This document shows, one piece after another, positions 1 to 10,083 of a stretch of 41,968 nt of DNA (positions within the stretch are counted from its first letter, which is position 1; each line of letters starts with the position of its first letter). Under the pieces are notes generated by a model. It saw nothing but the letters and a program-made list of their open reading frames with translations, made no database searches and was not told the DNA's origin. Where the stretch lies: contig NZ_CAMLGS010000023.1 in the NCBI RefSeq assembly GCF_946479685.1, positions 1 to 41,968 of the forward strand. The letters are read 5' to 3'. The position numbers and the translations under genes were made by a program. Origin of the DNA: an uncultured Methylotenera sp. (GTDB taxonomy: Bacteria > Pseudomonadota > Gammaproteobacteria > Burkholderiales > Methylophilaceae).

Positions 1-177
1 AATGCGGTGATTGCAAATGGTCATGCAGATGTAGTGGCATATGGTGTACCATTTATCGCAAATCCCGATTTGGTCGCGCGTTTTAAACGAAATGCGCCAC
101 TTAACGAAGCGGATTCATCATCATTTTACGGTGGCGCTGAAAAGGGCTACACCGACTACCCATTTATTGAGGATTAA
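1..177 (+). CDS. Old Yellow Enzyme family flavin oxidoreductase, C-terminal part
   Basis: This open frame enters from outside the window and ends at a TAA at 175-177, leaving 58 residues. The visible part has the features of the C-terminus of NemA-type ene-reductases: a GVPFIANPDL stretch (the end of the TIM barrel that closes over FMN) and a final FYGGAEKGYTDYPF tail. Family members use FMN and NAD(P)H to reduce activated double bonds or nitro compounds in the cytoplasm. It is followed after 7 bases by a nitroreductase, so the two flavoenzymes are probably co-transcribed. The substrate cannot be deduced from this fragment. Confidence 0.85.
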   Translation, partial: NAVIANGHADVVAYGVPFIANPDLVARFKRNAPLNEADSSSFYGGAEKGYTDYPFIED

Positions 178-184
178 ATTAAAT

Positions 185-796
185 ATGCATAACCCGGCTA
201 TTACACAAGTACCCATTGATAACACGCTAGCCAACCGTTGGAGCGGCCGCGCTTATGACGCAGCTAAGGCTGTGACACAAGAGCAGGTAGTTGCCCTGTT
301 AGAAGCGGCAAGATGGGCACCTTCTTGCTTTGGTGATCAGCCGTGGCGTTTTGTGGTTTGGGATAAAAATACCGATGCAGCTAGCTGGCAGCAAGCGTTT
401 GATTGCCTGGTGCCGGGCAATCAGGCTTGGGTGAAAGATGCACCGTTGTTGCTGTTGATCTGCGCGGATACCTTGTTTGGCCATAACCAGAAAGCTAACC
501 GTTGGGCGCAGTACGATACTGGTGCTGCTGCTGAGAATGTATGTCTGCAAGCATCGAGCATGGGCTTAATGGCGCATCAGATGGGCGGTTTTGACCCAGA
601 TAAAGCACGTGTTACGTTTAATATTCCTGAGCAGTACACTTTGATGGCGATGATGTCTGTTGGTCATCCAGCAGATATCGCCACTTTAGAGGGCGACATC
701 CTGGCAAGGGAAACCGCACCGCGTACTAGAAAACCTTTGTCTGAGCTGTTTTTTGGTGCGACCTGGGGTCAACCGGTACCGGGCGTAAGTGAATAG
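185..796 (+). CDS. Nitroreductase family protein
   Basis: The product is 203 residues if translation starts at the ATG at 185, seven bases after the upstream stop. An upstream in-frame ATG at 41 would overlap the preceding gene by 137 bases and is unlikely. The protein has the NAD(P)H/FMN nitroreductase fold: an N-terminal RWSGRAYD segment (FMN phosphate contact), LLEAARWAPSCFGDQPWRF (the family SxxNxQPWRF region with D for N), and a later GAAAENVCLQASSMGL helix. Such proteins are usually cytosolic FMN homodimers reducing nitro compounds or quinones, but the physiological substrate is unknown. Context next to an Old Yellow Enzyme suggests electrophile or redox stress detoxification, which is inference. 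Confidence 0.85.
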   Translation: MHNPAITQVPIDNTLANRWSGRAYDAAKAVTQEQVVALLEAARWAPSCFGDQPWRFVVWDKNTDAASWQQAFDCLVPGNQAWVKDAPLLLLICADTLFGHNQKANRWAQYDTGAAAENVCLQASSMGLMAHQMGGFDPDKARVTFNIPEQYTLMAMMSVGHPADIATLEGDILARETAPRTRKPLSELFFGATWGQPVPGVSE

Positions 797-886
797 TTGC
801 ATTGCTGATGTAAAACTTAACGAAAGATATGGCTTCTGATAAACTGCTATTTTTAGGTATTACCTTACTCAATTAAAGGCAAAATT

Positions 887-1258
887 ATGGCAGTTATTGC
901 ACTTACCAAAGCTAATTTTAAAGAAACGATAGAAAACAACCCGTTTGTGATTGTTGATTTTTGGGCACAGTGGTGTGATCCATGTGTTGCTTTTACGCCT
1001 ACTTTTGAAGCTGCGGCAGACAAAAACCCAGATATCGTATTTGGTATGGTCAATACAGAAGCCGATCCTGAAATCGGTGAATACTTTGAAGTATCGCAAA
1101 TCCCAGGTATTTTGGTGATTCGCGAGCAAGCAGGCATCCATGCGCAAGTAGGTGAGATTGGTGCGCCAGCGTTGGATGAAATCATCAAATGGGCACGTGA
1201 CTTTGATATGACTCCTGTACGCGAGTACTATAAACAACAGGCGCAAGCAGCTAACTAA
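887..1258 (+). CDS. Thioredoxin-like protein with WCDPC active site
   Basis: The 123-residue product has a thioredoxin fold: strand FVIVDFWA, then the redox motif W-C-D-P-C at about residues 29-33, and a conserved cis-proline at about residue 73 (QIPGI). There is no signal peptide, so it should act in the cytoplasm. The usual thioredoxin motif is WCGPC; the aspartate at the third position is a variant seen in several thioredoxin-like subfamilies and should alter redox potential. It has an extra C-terminal tail (VREYYKQQAQAAN) beyond a standard 108-residue thioredoxin. It ends just before a strong terminator. Confidence 0.85.
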   Translation: MAVIALTKANFKETIENNPFVIVDFWAQWCDPCVAFTPTFEAAADKNPDIVFGMVNTEADPEIGEYFEVSQIPGILVIREQAGIHAQVGEIGAPALDEIIKWARDFDMTPVREYYKQQAQAAN

Positions 1259-1283
1259 TCGTTAGCACCTTGGCAGTAACAAT

Positions 1284-1311
1284 AAAAAAGCGGCTCTAGA
1301 GCCGCTTTTTT
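1284..1311. terminator. Bidirectional rho-independent terminator, perfect palindrome
   Basis: Six A, the 16-base palindrome GCGGCTCTAGAGCCGC (1290-1305) and six T form a perfect 28-base inverted repeat. Read either way it gives a GC-rich hairpin followed by a U run, so it can end transcription of the thioredoxin gene (+) and of the opposing genes that finish at 1351 (-). Confidence 0.9.
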
Positions 1312-1350
1312 ATTTGTGTTTGCTTGAGATATTTAGGCTTGAGGGGCTGA

Positions 1351-1707
1351 CTAGAGTGAGCCAGTGGTATAGAGCCTGAACAGGTAAAACACGCCCACCG
1401 CCATCATAAAGTACATAGGCAGGTCACCACTTTTTTTGGTTTCTGACTTATTTGGTGAGCTGACCCATCTGTTGAGTAGCCATAGCGCCAGAATAATGAC
1501 CGGGATCATCAACATGCTGGTGGTGGACTCAAACAATTTGCCCAATACGGTTGAAATCCAGCCGTCTTCGCGAAATAGCTCTAAGGCAAGGCCAATAATA
1601 CCCACCAGCATCAGGCCCATGCGCACGGTTGCCGCCAACACGCTGGTTTTACTTTCTGGCTTAATGTCTTTATTTTTCAGGTATTTGTTGGGATCTTGCT
1701 TTGCCAT
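1351..1707 (-). CDS. Small inner-membrane protein of unknown function
   Basis: The 118-residue product starts with a charged, lysine-rich stretch (MAKQDPNKYLKNKDIKPES) and then has three likely membrane segments at about residues 28-44, 65-82 and 97-112. I do not recognise the family. It starts 22 bases after the nlpD stop and is the last gene before the bidirectional terminator at 1284, so it is probably the final gene of the surE-pcm-nlpD unit, occupying the place rpoS takes in many proteobacteria. A cell-envelope role is only a guess from the neighbours. Confidence 0.7.
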   Translation of the reverse strand: MAKQDPNKYLKNKDIKPESKTSVLAATVRMGLMLVGIIGLALELFREDGWISTVLGKLFESTTSMLMIPVIILALWLLNRWVSSPNKSETKKSGDLPMYFMMAVGVFYLFRLYTTGSL

Positions 1708-1729
1708 TATTTGCTCCTTAGGCGGTTAT

Positions 1730-2788
1730 CTAGTCTGCGCTGAGAAACTTCATTGGGTCTACAGATTTACCTTGCTGCCTGATTTCAAAATGCAGTTTTA
1801 CTGTATTGCTGTCGGTATCACCCATTTCTGCGATTTTCTGGCCGCTGCTTACTTGCTGGCCTTCTTTCACTAAAATCAGGCTGTTGTTGGCATACACCGA
1901 TAAATACGTGGCACTGTGTTTAACGATAACCAATTTGCCGTAGCCACGTAAGTCAGAGCCGCTGTAAATGACTTTGCCTGGTGCTGCAGCCTGTACGGCT
2001 TGCCCCATTTTGCCAGCGATATCGATACCTTTATTGCCAGCATCGTTAAAGTTGGCGATGACTTTACCCTTGGTTGGCCATGCCCAGCTCAATGCGCCGG
2101 AGGATTCTGGCTTGGACTTGGCTTCAGTAGCAGGCTCTGTTGGTTTTACCTCAGGTTTTGCTTCTGTAGCGGGCTTTTCTGGTGTTTTCTCTGGTACTTT
2201 TTCTGCAGTCGGCTTTTTAGCCGCGCTAGCTGCGGCAGGTGTGCTGGTAATGGTCTTGGCAGCTGGTAGTGGTTGCTTATAAGCAGCGTCGCTGTATGGC
2301 TCGCGCAGCGCTTTTGGTTCGTTAATGGCAACAGTAACTGGTGGCGCCGCATGCGTGTTGCTGTTTGCCTCTGGTGCGTTATCAGAAATGGCGTAGGTGA
2401 CTACGCCGTTGTTATCTTCTTGCGCATTGCTATTAGCTGGCGCTGGGCTGGTCTGTACACGTGGTTCTGCTACTGGCGCTTCATTTAAAGAAGCAAATTT
2501 CAGGGTTTGCCCAATTTTAATCAGGTACGGTGCGCTGATATTGTTGGCCTGTGCGATTTCTTTGTAGTCGTAGCCATACTCCAGGCCTATGCTGTATAAG
2601 GTATCACCTTTTTTAACCACATAGCTTGCCGGGCGCCAGTCTGTGCCAGCTTTATGCGTGCTGACTTTAGTTAGTGGCTTATTGGATTTAGCATGCGGGA
2701 TGCGATCAATCACCGGTGCTTGGGTGGTGCTACAGGCAAAATTCAGCGATGAAATCAATAAAATGATTAAGCAGCGTGACGCATTCAT
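1730..2788 (-). CDS. nlpD: NlpD-like LysM/LytM-domain lipoprotein, amidase activator
   Basis: The 352-residue product starts with a hydrophobic signal ending LNFAC, with Cys19 a likely lipidation site although the lipobox is imperfect (Asn at -3). A LysM domain follows at about 56-100 ([18 protein letters not shown]), then a long Pro/Ala/Lys/Glu linker and a C-terminal M23/LytM domain at about 235-350. The first zinc-ligand histidine is replaced (KGIDI), while LHFEIR is kept. That degenerate site is typical of NlpD/EnvC proteins, which do not cut peptidoglycan but activate amidases at the septum. Its start overlaps the pcm stop by four bases, so the two are translationally coupled. Confidence 0.9.
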   Translation of the reverse strand: MNASRCLIILLISSLNFACSTTQAPVIDRIPHAKSNKPLTKVSTHKAGTDWRPASYVVKKGDTLYSIGLEYGYDYKEIAQANNISAPYLIKIGQTLKFASLNEAPVAEPRVQTSPAPANSNAQEDNNGVVTYAISDNAPEANSNTHAAPPVTVAINEPKALREPYSDAAYKQPLPAAKTITSTPAAASAAKKPTAEKVPEKTPEKPATEAKPEVKPTEPATEAKSKPESSGALSWAWPTKGKVIANFNDAGNKGIDIAGKMGQAVQAAAPGKVIYSGSDLRGYGKLVIVKHSATYLSVYANNSLILVKEGQQVSSGQKIAEMGDTDSNTVKLHFEIRQQGKSVDPMKFLSAD

Positions 2789-3456
2789 TGTGAGGTGGTG
2801 CCACCAAGTAAAGGAACAAATTTGACCGGCTCCAGCTGCGTTTGACGGTAGTCATTGGCAGATACGCGCTCTACCAGATACAGGATTTGCTCATCGGTGC
2901 CGACCGGAATCACCAAGCGGCCGCCAACAGCCAGCTGTGTTAATAAATCTGGCGGAATATGGCTGGCGGCAGCCGTAACGATAATCGCGTCAAACGGCGC
3001 TACCTGGGCTAAACCCATATTGCCGTCTGCATGATCCAGCTTAACGTTGATGCACTTGAGCTTGCGTAAATGATCGCGCGCTTTTAACAGCAGCGGGCGA
3101 ATACGCTCTACTGAGTAAACCTCTTTCGCTAGCTTGGATAACACGGCCGTTTGGTAGCCGCAACCAGTGCCGATTTCCAGCACTTTCTCTAGCGGCTGGC
3201 CATTACGCAGCAGCTCAGACATGCGCGCAACGATATAAGGCTGTGAAATGGTTTGCCCAAAGCCAATCGGTAAGGAGACGTCTTCATAAGCGCGAATCGA
3301 AAGCGCTTCATCCACAAAAATATGGCGTGCGGTAGTGCCAATGGCAGCAAGCACGACTTCATCTTTAATGCCTTGCTCACGCAGACGATTAAGCATGCGA
3401 TCGCGTGTACGTTGCGATGTCATGCCGATACCAGCTTGTGATTTGATTAATGCCAC
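2785..3456 (-). CDS. pcm: Protein-L-isoaspartate O-methyltransferase
   Basis: This 223-residue protein uses S-adenosylmethionine to methylate L-isoaspartyl residues in aged proteins, starting their repair. Visible signatures are the N-terminal [15 protein letters not shown], the substrate loop [18 protein letters not shown], and the SAM-binding motif [15 protein letters not shown]. Length fits the family (about 210-225). It sits 20 bases after surE and overlaps nlpD by four bases, the classic proteobacterial surE-pcm-nlpD order. Confidence 0.95.
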   Translation of the reverse strand: MALIKSQAGIGMTSQRTRDRMLNRLREQGIKDEVVLAAIGTTARHIFVDEALSIRAYEDVSLPIGFGQTISQPYIVARMSELLRNGQPLEKVLEIGTGCGYQTAVLSKLAKEVYSVERIRPLLLKARDHLRKLKCINVKLDHADGNMGLAQVAPFDAIIVTAAASHIPPDLLTQLAVGGRLVIPVGTDEQILYLVERVSANDYRQTQLEPVKFVPLLGGTTSQ

Positions 3457-3476
3457 GATTTTATTTCCAGTATTAT

Positions 3477-4220
3477 TTAGCTAGATAACCATTGTTTGAT
3501 GTCATTCAGCTGTGTGTGGCAGGTTAAATCAACTTGAATGGGTGAAATCGACACTTGGTTGCTGGCAACAGCGTAAAAGTCTGTGCCTGGGCCGCCATCA
3601 TTAGGTTGTCCTGCTGCACCAACCCAATAGACCGTTTCATTGCGCGGTGTTTTCAGCTGTACCACAGGTTCTGCCTTATGGCGTTTGCCCAAGCGTGTTA
3701 CTGTGCGACCTTGCAATTCTTGGTACGGGATATCCGGCACGTTCACATTCAGCAGGGTGGGGGCACTGAATCCGTTTTTCTGATAATGCTGAATAAGCTC
3801 TACAGCCACTCTGGCTGCCGTTTCAAAATGGGTGGAATTGTGCTGCGACATCGAAACTGCGATAGACGGGATGCCAAGTAAGTAACCCTCCATCGCTGCT
3901 GCCACGGTGCCTGAGTAGATAGTGTCGTCACCCATATTGGCGCCATCATTAATGCCGCTGATAACCATATCCGGCATGGTGTCCATTAAACCTGTCAGTG
4001 CAATATGTACGCAATCGGTTGGTGTGCCATTCACATAAAAAAAGCCGTTAGATGCTTTTTTTACGCTAAGCGGACGATCAAGTGTGAGTGAGTTACTGGC
4101 GCCGCTACGATTTCTTTCCGGGGCAACCACGGTGATATCTGCAATTTTTGCAATATGTTCGGCCAGTATATTTAAGCCTGGTGCGGAGTAACCATCATCG
4201 TTTGAGATCAGAATTTTCAT
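3477..4220 (-). CDS. surE: 5'/3'-nucleotidase SurE
   Basis: The 247-residue product begins [15 protein letters not shown], the diagnostic SurE metal-binding start (Asp-Asp and nearby Asn), and carries [18 protein letters not shown], which completes the active site. SurE is a cytosolic metal-dependent phosphatase acting on nucleoside monophosphates and short polyphosphates. It is the first gene of the surE-pcm-nlpD set; the 88-base gap up to the next gene likely contains the promoter, though no clear -35/-10 pair stood out. Confidence 0.95.
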   Translation of the reverse strand: MKILISNDDGYSAPGLNILAEHIAKIADITVVAPERNRSGASNSLTLDRPLSVKKASNGFFYVNGTPTDCVHIALTGLMDTMPDMVISGINDGANMGDDTIYSGTVAAAMEGYLLGIPSIAVSMSQHNSTHFETAARVAVELIQHYQKNGFSAPTLLNVNVPDIPYQELQGRTVTRLGKRHKAEPVVQLKTPRNETVYWVGAAGQPNDGGPGTDFYAVASNQVSISPIQVDLTCHTQLNDIKQWLSS

Positions 4221-4308
4221 GCTTAGCTTACTAATCGTGTTTTTATGCCTAAATTATAGTAGAAGACGGTATGTTTGGCGCGGTATCTATGTAAAAACTT
4301 ATACCTGT

Positions 4309-4686
4309 TTATGGGTTTTTTACCTGATTTTGCGGCGATTGGCGTGTCAATCTTGCGTAAAAAATGGTGCATGTGAAAAAAAATATCGTCAGTATCACTT
4401 CTGCCAGTGCCAGTTTTGCAGAAAGGCCAACGTCTGCCCATGCGCGCACTACGCCTTCGGTAAAGTAAAACAAGATGAACATGCATGACCATTGGTAGGT
4501 GTAACGCTTGCCGCGCAAGATGCCGAATAAAGGCAGCAATAGCGGTAACGTTTTGAATATCAGTAGTGAGCCGCCCGGTTTTAATGGGGCTAATACAGCC
4601 TCCCAGGCCAGGGTTAATAAGATGAGCGCGATAAGGCTAATAGAGGCGCCCAGCTGGAGTCTTTGTATCATTTGAGGTTTGTTCAC
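4309..4686 (-). CDS. DUF2069 family inner-membrane protein
   Basis: The 125-residue product has four hydrophobic segments (about 14-30, 40-56, 66-77 and 90-110) and the conserved features of DUF2069: a KTLPLLLPLFGILRGKRYTYQW loop (two short parts of it are LLPLFGILRG and YTYQW) and FTEGVVRAW. The function of this family is unknown. In other proteobacteria it often sits beside wrbA, and here wrbA lies one gene upstream, which supports the assignment. The segment downstream up to surE holds nothing else that I can recognise. Confidence 0.85.
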   Translation of the reverse strand: MNKPQMIQRLQLGASISLIALILLTLAWEAVLAPLKPGGSLLIFKTLPLLLPLFGILRGKRYTYQWSCMFILFYFTEGVVRAWADVGLSAKLALAEVILTIFFFTCTIFYARLTRQSPQNQVKNP

Positions 4687-4719
4687 GTTAATTTAATCGA
4701 CGGTTTAATGGATGGTTAC

Positions 4720-5445
4720 TTATGTTTGGCTGGCTTTAGATAAGCTTACTAAGGCAGCACGTGCGGATTGCGCATCATGAATCGGCGTTGCAAATACAAA
4801 GCGTAATGTCATGGTTTGGTTGTTGACGGTTGCCGCTACATCAAATCCATCACAATCAATGCCTAGCATGCTGGCTTGTGTCGCCTCTACGCCATGTACG
4901 TGCCGGCAATAGGCAATCAGGCTATCGGCATGGTCGGTATTCATGTGGTCTAGAATGTGTGCTTCCTGCGTGGCTAATGCATTCTCTGTTGGCATATCTG
5001 TCATCAGGTCGGTGCCGGATAGCCAGCCCATTTTGCCAAAACCTGCGATATAGCGGCAGCTTTCAATCTGAATGCGATAAAAGGCAAAGTCATGCATATC
5101 AAAGTAGCCGCTGGCCTGTGGCAGATAGCGTAAATAGCGTGCACGCAAGTCAGCATCATCATTTTTGTTGATTGCATGTGCGGTGCCCAGCAGGGTAAGC
5201 CTGGCGTTTGCCTGTAAGTCTTCAGCCCCAGCAAATACCAGTAATGACACTTTAGCGTTGGCTGCAATGTTTTTAGTGTGCTCCGCAATATTGCTAATCA
5301 GGATGACAGGCTGGCACTGGTGGTCTAACACGAATGGCGCAACCGAGCCAAACGGATAGCCTTCAAACTTTGCCGAATGGGTGGATAAGATTGCGCTGCG
5401 GGTGCTTCTTAAAAACCGTCTTGCTTCTAGGTGCAGTTGGCTCAT
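4720..5445 (-). CDS. HugZ/pyridoxamine-phosphate-oxidase-like protein with DUF2470 domain
   Basis: The 241-residue product (from ATG at 5445, just after the wrbA stop) has a split-barrel FMN-binding-like domain at about 5-150 (SVAPFVLDHQCQPVILISNIAEHT) and a C-terminal DUF2470-type domain (ILDHMNTDHADSLIAYC at about 165-182). This arrangement is that of HugZ-type haem-degrading enzymes and of many uncharacterised PNPOx-like proteins. A longer reading from 5523 would run into wrbA and is not favoured. Either haem/flavin binding or haem oxygenase activity is possible; the sequence alone does not decide. Confidence 0.8.
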   Translation of the reverse strand: MSQLHLEARRFLRSTRSAILSTHSAKFEGYPFGSVAPFVLDHQCQPVILISNIAEHTKNIAANAKVSLLVFAGAEDLQANARLTLLGTAHAINKNDDADLRARYLRYLPQASGYFDMHDFAFYRIQIESCRYIAGFGKMGWLSGTDLMTDMPTENALATQEAHILDHMNTDHADSLIAYCRHVHGVEATQASMLGIDCDGFDVAATVNNQTMTLRFVFATPIHDAQSARAALVSLSKASQT

Positions 5446-5462
5446 GGTTTCTGGCTCATTGA

Positions 5463-6889
<1,427 letters not shown>

Positions 6890-6906
6890 GTTACTGAATC
6901 CAAATC

Positions 6907-9900
6907 TTATTTGAAGCTGAAAGTATATAACACATCGACAGCACTTTCATTGCCGGCTTCGGCTCGTAGCGCCCAGCGTGGTGTGATGTTGAAGGTGAGT
7001 CTGGCAATATCTTGCAGGCCGCTAACGCTTTTTGCGTAGCTTAGGTAAAGCTGTGAGCTTAGTCGTTTACCTAGGGTGACCGAGGCGTTTTCTGCATCGC
7101 CACCGGCGAAGCTGAATTCATCCAGCCCGGCAGCGCGTGCTATCTGGCTTTGCAGCGGCACGGATTGCCCTTGCGAGAATAGAGCGCCGGCGGCCAGTGA
7201 TAGTATGGCAAAGTCGCTCTTACCAGCCTGTTCGGTGCCGTGGCCAAGTACCAGCCATGCTAGCTTGTCTGTATCCGGCACATTGGGGTCTGAGACCAGT
7301 TTAATTTCAGGAACTAAGGCGCTGCCGGTGATTTCAACCCCTGCATTGACAGGCTTGCTGTCACGCATAGCGCGGATGTTTAGGCCTGGGTTATCCATCA
7401 CGCCGTTAAAGTTCAAGATGCCGCGCTCTATGTTGAGAATTTGCCCGTAAGCCATGAATGTACCTTTAGACACGGCAATGCTGCCTTTGGTATGTGGTCG
7501 ATATTCAGTGCGTCCGGTCAGCGTTAGCTCCCCAGTGAGTTTTGCATCTAGGCCGCGTCCGCGTAGGGTAAAGTCATCGCCCAGTTGAATGTGGAACCCA
7601 TTGAGCAATGTCTGTAATAACGGCTCTTTCTTGCTTGTATTTGCTCCTAGGATAATGACATCGTCGCTGAGCGTGGGCGTGTCTTCTTGCGCCATTTCTA
7701 TCAGGCCTTTATCTACGGTAAAGTCGCCTGAAATGCTTAGTAAATTGTCGGCAAGGCTGGTTTTACCGTTGCCACTGATGACCAGCAGGCGGTCGGTTCT
7801 GGAGAGTATGCTAAATTGATTGGCACTCCAGTTCAGCTCAGCTTTAGGTTGGCCTTGGTCAAAAAATAGCCAACCGTTGGCGTTTAGGCTGCCAGTACCA
7901 CCTTGCCAGATGGCTTGCTCAATTTGCAGTTGGTTATTTTCAAAGTGCGCTTGAAATGTACCCTTACTCAGTTGGATGCCTTCTGATGGCAGGTTAAAGT
8001 TGATGTTGTTACCATTTACCGTGCCGCTTAGGTTGGGCTGGGCCAGCGTACCATCAGCGGATACGGTTAAGGCTATCTGCCCATCCAGATCGGCATCCAT
8101 CAGGCTTGTAGGCATGGGTAGCCATGCCAATGTATTAAGCTTGGCGTTGGCGGAGAGTTGTAGCGGCGCGTTGTTGAGTAAGCTAAAGCCAGCCTCTGTT
8201 TTTGTGAGTTGGCTTGCAAGCTTTGCGCTGATTGTGCCTATGTTTTTACCATCCAGATCCGCAGCGATACGCAGTGCGTTATCTACCACATTAAGCTCCA
8301 GTGTTGCTGTCGATAGCCCCAGAGGCTGTGTGCTGCCATCTGGTTTCCTTAATGTGAAATCGCCACTATCGCGCTGCAGATTAAAGCGGGCGTTGATCGT
8401 TTCTTGCGTTGCAATGCGCCACTCTCCCGAAAAGCTAGGGCTTCCTTGCAAGGTGTTAGGTAGCGTTAGTAAGCCCGGAGGCAGGTCGTTTAGGCTTAGC
8501 CCGGCCAGCTTACCTTGGCTTGTCAGTTTGCCTTTGTTTAAAGTGAGGTATTCGATATCGATATTGCCATGATTGAGCAGCAGATTGGCTTGTGTGAGCG
8601 CTATGCCATCAATATTAGCGTTTAGTTTGGCAGGTGCTTTGAGTTTAACTGACGTTAGGCCGGAGTAATCCAGCTGTTGCAGCACGCCTTGCCACTGTTT
8701 TTCTGCTGTAGATACATTTGGTGTGGGTGCATTTAAAGCCAGCCCGCCTTTTAATGTGCTTTGTAATTTAGCATCCGGACTGTCTGCGCTGATGCTAATC
8801 ATATGGTTGGCCTGTGTGCCATCTAAAGTGAGATTGCCATTCAGTGGCACATTGTTGCCATATTGGACGGCGTTAGCTGCAAATTTCGCAGTTATCGTGC
8901 CGTTATCACCAGCAATCATGGTGGCATTGCCGGTTAATTCATTTATTCGCAAACTATCTGCCATCTGTAGTTTTTCGCCAAGCAGTTGCATGCTGAGCGA
9001 CGGGTTATCTAGTGCACCATCAATCGTACCGTTTGCGCTTACCTTACCTGCCAATGCAGGGGCGAATGCTGTAAGTTCAGGCAGCTCTGCCTGCCATTCT
9101 AGGTGGGTGTTTTGAGCATTGATATTGCCTGCGCCTTTGATTCTGTTAGCGGCAACGCTCAGCTCAAATGTGAGCTGCTCTAACGCGCTGGTGCTGAGTT
9201 GCGCATTGGCGGAGGCTGAGACCGCCTGTGTTTGCCAAGTGCTATCGTGGCTGCTAAGTTTTAGCCTTGCGTTAGGTGAGGGTTTGAGTGCCCCCTCCAG
9301 TGTTAAATCCAGATTCAGTTTTGCGGCAGGATAATTGCCTAGACGCTCGGGTTGCAACGCTAAAAGCTGGCTATTCACACGCACTGCATAATCATGATTT
9401 AACTCGATTTGGCTATGTACCAGTAACTGTGCGGCAGCCTGCTCAGAGCCCGATTTTAACAGGCTGATTTTGCCATTCTGTGATGCTAACCAAGCCGTGC
9501 TATCAATATTGAGCGTATTCAGGTCGCCACTTAGTTGTGCGTTCAGGTCATAAGGGTAGGGGGACTCGGCGTTTTTGAGTGAGAGCTCACCTTTGAGCGC
9601 AAAGGGTTTGGCGGCGCTCATGTTAATGTGGGCGGAGGCGTTGCCCCACGGGGTGGTGGCATGCGCTAAGTTTAATTTTAGGCTGTTGGCGTTTCCTTTA
9701 AATGACAATTTCACGTTGTAGAGGGTCTGCCGTTCATCTTGTGTGATGATGACGACCTCGCTGATTTCAGACTGCAGCACCGAGATAGGAAGCGGTAGGT
9801 GAATACGCTTGGGCAGTGGCGATGATTCCGATTCGTCATTGCTGCTTTTGATGGTGATAATGAGGCGTTTGGCTTTTAATTGCTCAACCACCAGTTTACC

Positions 9901-10083
9901 GTCGCCAAAGGGTGAAAGCTGCCAGCGGGCGCTAAGTTTTTCTAGTTTCAGGTGGATATTATCTAAATCATGGCTGAAGCTATCTAGGCTTGAGCTGACG
10001 CTAATCGGCATCTCGCTATGTGCTGGCGTGAACAGCAGCAAGCTGATACTAAGCAGTAATAGATATAAATAACTGCGTGCCAT
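6907..10083 (-). CDS. tamB: Translocation and assembly module protein TamB
   Basis: The 1058-residue product begins with a signal/anchor segment (YLYLLLLSISLLLFTPAHS) and consists of long stretches of alternating beta-strand sequence, as expected for the hydrophobic-groove, AsmA/VPS13-like body of TamB. The C-terminal about 300 residues match the DUF490 region (TLTGRTEYRPHTKGSIAVSKGTF, LAWLVLGHG, and a final beta-rich FSFK). TamB spans the periplasm and works with TamA to fold autotransporters and move phospholipids to the outer membrane. Its start codon overlaps the tamA stop by one base. It is somewhat shorter than the about 1260 residues of E. coli TamB. Confidence 0.92.
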   Translation of the reverse strand: MARSYLYLLLLSISLLLFTPAHSEMPISVSSSLDSFSHDLDNIHLKLEKLSARWQLSPFGDGKLVVEQLKAKRLIITIKSSNDESESSPLPKRIHLPLPISVLQSEISEVVIITQDERQTLYNVKLSFKGNANSLKLNLAHATTPWGNASAHINMSAAKPFALKGELSLKNAESPYPYDLNAQLSGDLNTLNIDSTAWLASQNGKISLLKSGSEQAAAQLLVHSQIELNHDYAVRVNSQLLALQPERLGNYPAAKLNLDLTLEGALKPSPNARLKLSSHDSTWQTQAVSASANAQLSTSALEQLTFELSVAANRIKGAGNINAQNTHLEWQAELPELTAFAPALAGKVSANGTIDGALDNPSLSMQLLGEKLQMADSLRINELTGNATMIAGDNGTITAKFAANAVQYGNNVPLNGNLTLDGTQANHMISISADSPDAKLQSTLKGGLALNAPTPNVSTAEKQWQGVLQQLDYSGLTSVKLKAPAKLNANIDGIALTQANLLLNHGNIDIEYLTLNKGKLTSQGKLAGLSLNDLPPGLLTLPNTLQGSPSFSGEWRIATQETINARFNLQRDSGDFTLRKPDGSTQPLGLSTATLELNVVDNALRIAADLDGKNIGTISAKLASQLTKTEAGFSLLNNAPLQLSANAKLNTLAWLPMPTSLMDADLDGQIALTVSADGTLAQPNLSGTVNGNNINFNLPSEGIQLSKGTFQAHFENNQLQIEQAIWQGGTGSLNANGWLFFDQGQPKAELNWSANQFSILSRTDRLLVISGNGKTSLADNLLSISGDFTVDKGLIEMAQEDTPTLSDDVIILGANTSKKEPLLQTLLNGFHIQLGDDFTLRGRGLDAKLTGELTLTGRTEYRPHTKGSIAVSKGTFMAYGQILNIERGILNFNGVMDNPGLNIRAMRDSKPVNAGVEITGSALVPEIKLVSDPNVPDTDKLAWLVLGHGTEQAGKSDFAILSLAAGALFSQGQSVPLQSQIARAAGLDEFSFAGGDAENASVTLGKRLSSQLYLSYAKSVSGLQDIARLTFNITPRWALRAEAGNESAVDVLYTFSFK

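Noticed and set aside
41..184. N-terminal extension of the nitroreductase from an ATG at 41
   Set aside because: It would overlap the Old Yellow Enzyme C-terminus in another frame. The family start fits the ATG at 185.
1436..1873. A 145-codon frame on the plus strand across the small membrane protein and nlpD
   Set aside because: It spans two genes on the other strand and their gap, and lacks any family features.
7976..8572. A 198-codon open frame on the plus strand opposite tamB
   Set aside because: It is antisense to a clear tamB coding region, contains no recognisable domain, and such frames arise from the codon bias of the long tamB gene.
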